Source of the DNA: Xanthomarina sp035306605
Lineage (GTDB): Bacteria > Bacteroidota > Bacteroidia > Flavobacteriales > Flavobacteriaceae
Assembly (NCBI GenBank): GCA_035306605.1
Contig: DATGNR010000076.1
Strand: one strand, 5' to 3'
Length of the DNA stretch: 5,808 nucleotides
The number at the start of each line of letters is the position of its first letter. Position 1 is the stretch's first letter. The notes under the pieces are model-generated. The model was given only the letters and a program-made list of their open reading frames with translations, ran no database searches and had not been told where the DNA came from. Shown piece by piece: positions 5,568 to 5,808 of this stretch. The translations under genes were made by a program, and so were the position numbers.

Positions 5568-5590
5568 TAATCATCTTTTCCTGTAACAAA
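5560..5590 (-). promoter_or_regulatory. Candidate promoter for the small secreted-protein gene
   Basis: On the minus strand TTTG (5590-5587) is followed after exactly 19 nt by TTTTTTTG (5567-5560). This fits the Bacteroidota arrangement TTTG-N19-TAnnTTTG, except that the TA of the -7 element is replaced by TT. It would start transcription about 70 nt before the ATG at 5486. A 5' leader rich in A/T follows. Confidence 0.45.
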
Positions 5591-5656
5591 ATTTAATCTT
5601 TAAACGTATAACCATAACACAAAGTATCAACTTAATTATTTATAGGCAATCAATAG

Positions 5657-5808
5657 ATGAGACAACTTAAAATTACCAAGCAGGTTACCAATAGAGAAAC
5701 CGCTTCCCTAGACAAATATCTTCAAGAAATTGGAAAAGTTGACTTAATTACTGCAGACGAGGAAGTAGAATTAGCACAACGTATTAAAGCAGGAGATCAA
5801 CTTGCTTT
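5657..5808 (+). CDS. rpoD: Primary sigma factor RpoD (N-terminus, runs off the window)
   Basis: Fifty codons are present before the window ends. They start MRQLKITKQVTNRETASLDKY and continue through LQEIGKVDLITADEEVELAQRIKAGD. This is the sigma-70 region 1.2 pattern (LDKYLQEIGK, then a T-x-x-E-E-x-E-LA-x-x-I segment). It starts almost at the N-terminus, as in the short primary sigma factors of Bacteroidota, which lack the long acidic region 1.1 of E. coli RpoD. The housekeeping sigma directs RNA polymerase core to the TTTG/TAnnTTTG promoters of this phylum. The ATG at 5657 gives the expected short N-terminus. No convincing promoter was found in the 170 nt upstream, which are shared with the divergent gene. 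Regions 2 to 4 lie outside the window. Confidence 0.93.
   Translation, partial: MRQLKITKQVTNRETASLDKYLQEIGKVDLITADEEVELAQRIKAGDQLA

Noticed and set aside
5341..5586. Plus-strand open frame of 81 codons opposite the small secreted-protein gene
   Set aside because: It runs antisense to the signal peptide and helical region and through the A/T-rich promoter region. The minus-strand reading has a signal peptide, promoter candidate and terminator.

Overview
The window comes from a Bacteroidota genome, most likely a member of the Flavobacteriaceae. It is AT-rich, with long A/T runs between genes and no clear Shine-Dalgarno sequences before its starts. Two sites resemble the Bacteroidota TAnnTTTG-type promoter. 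At the right edge is the N-terminus of a short Bacteroidota-type primary sigma factor that begins almost directly with region 1.2. All identifications rest on reading motifs; no database search was possible.

Layout from left to right. Positions 1-141 are the 3' end of a gene with a disordered Arg/Asp/Asn-rich tail, probably polynucleotide phosphorylase (pnp), closed by a strong terminator at 164-198. Positions 346-1782 encode a membrane-bound family 2 glycosyltransferase resembling hyaluronan/NodC-type synthases, transcribed alone and closed by a symmetric terminator at 1806-1843. The 318-base gap at 1783-2100 holds that terminator, a candidate leftward-transcribed small RNA (about 1806-1972, minus strand) with a 6S-like rod-and-bubble fold, and several small inverted repeats before proC. 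Positions 2101-4896 are a compact proC-proB-proA operon, with gaps of 1 and 11 nt, that supplies the whole route from glutamate to proline. It ends at a terminator at 4918-4954. On the minus strand, 5091-5486 encodes a small secreted helical protein with two LxxxQ motifs like those of Spy/CpxP proteins, with its own terminator at 5038-5071. It is divergent from rpoD, whose first 50 codons begin at 5657 and run off the window.

Functionally, ProB phosphorylates glutamate, ProA reduces the product to glutamate semialdehyde, which cyclises, and ProC reduces the resulting pyrroline-5-carboxylate to proline. If the left-edge gene is pnp, the glycosyltransferase, proline operon and small secreted protein all lie between two housekeeping genes, pnp and rpoD, that I recall as often neighbours in flavobacteria. 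I see no mobile elements, CRISPR arrays, tRNAs or rRNAs. The best candidate for something undescribed is the minus-strand RNA between the glycosyltransferase and proC.
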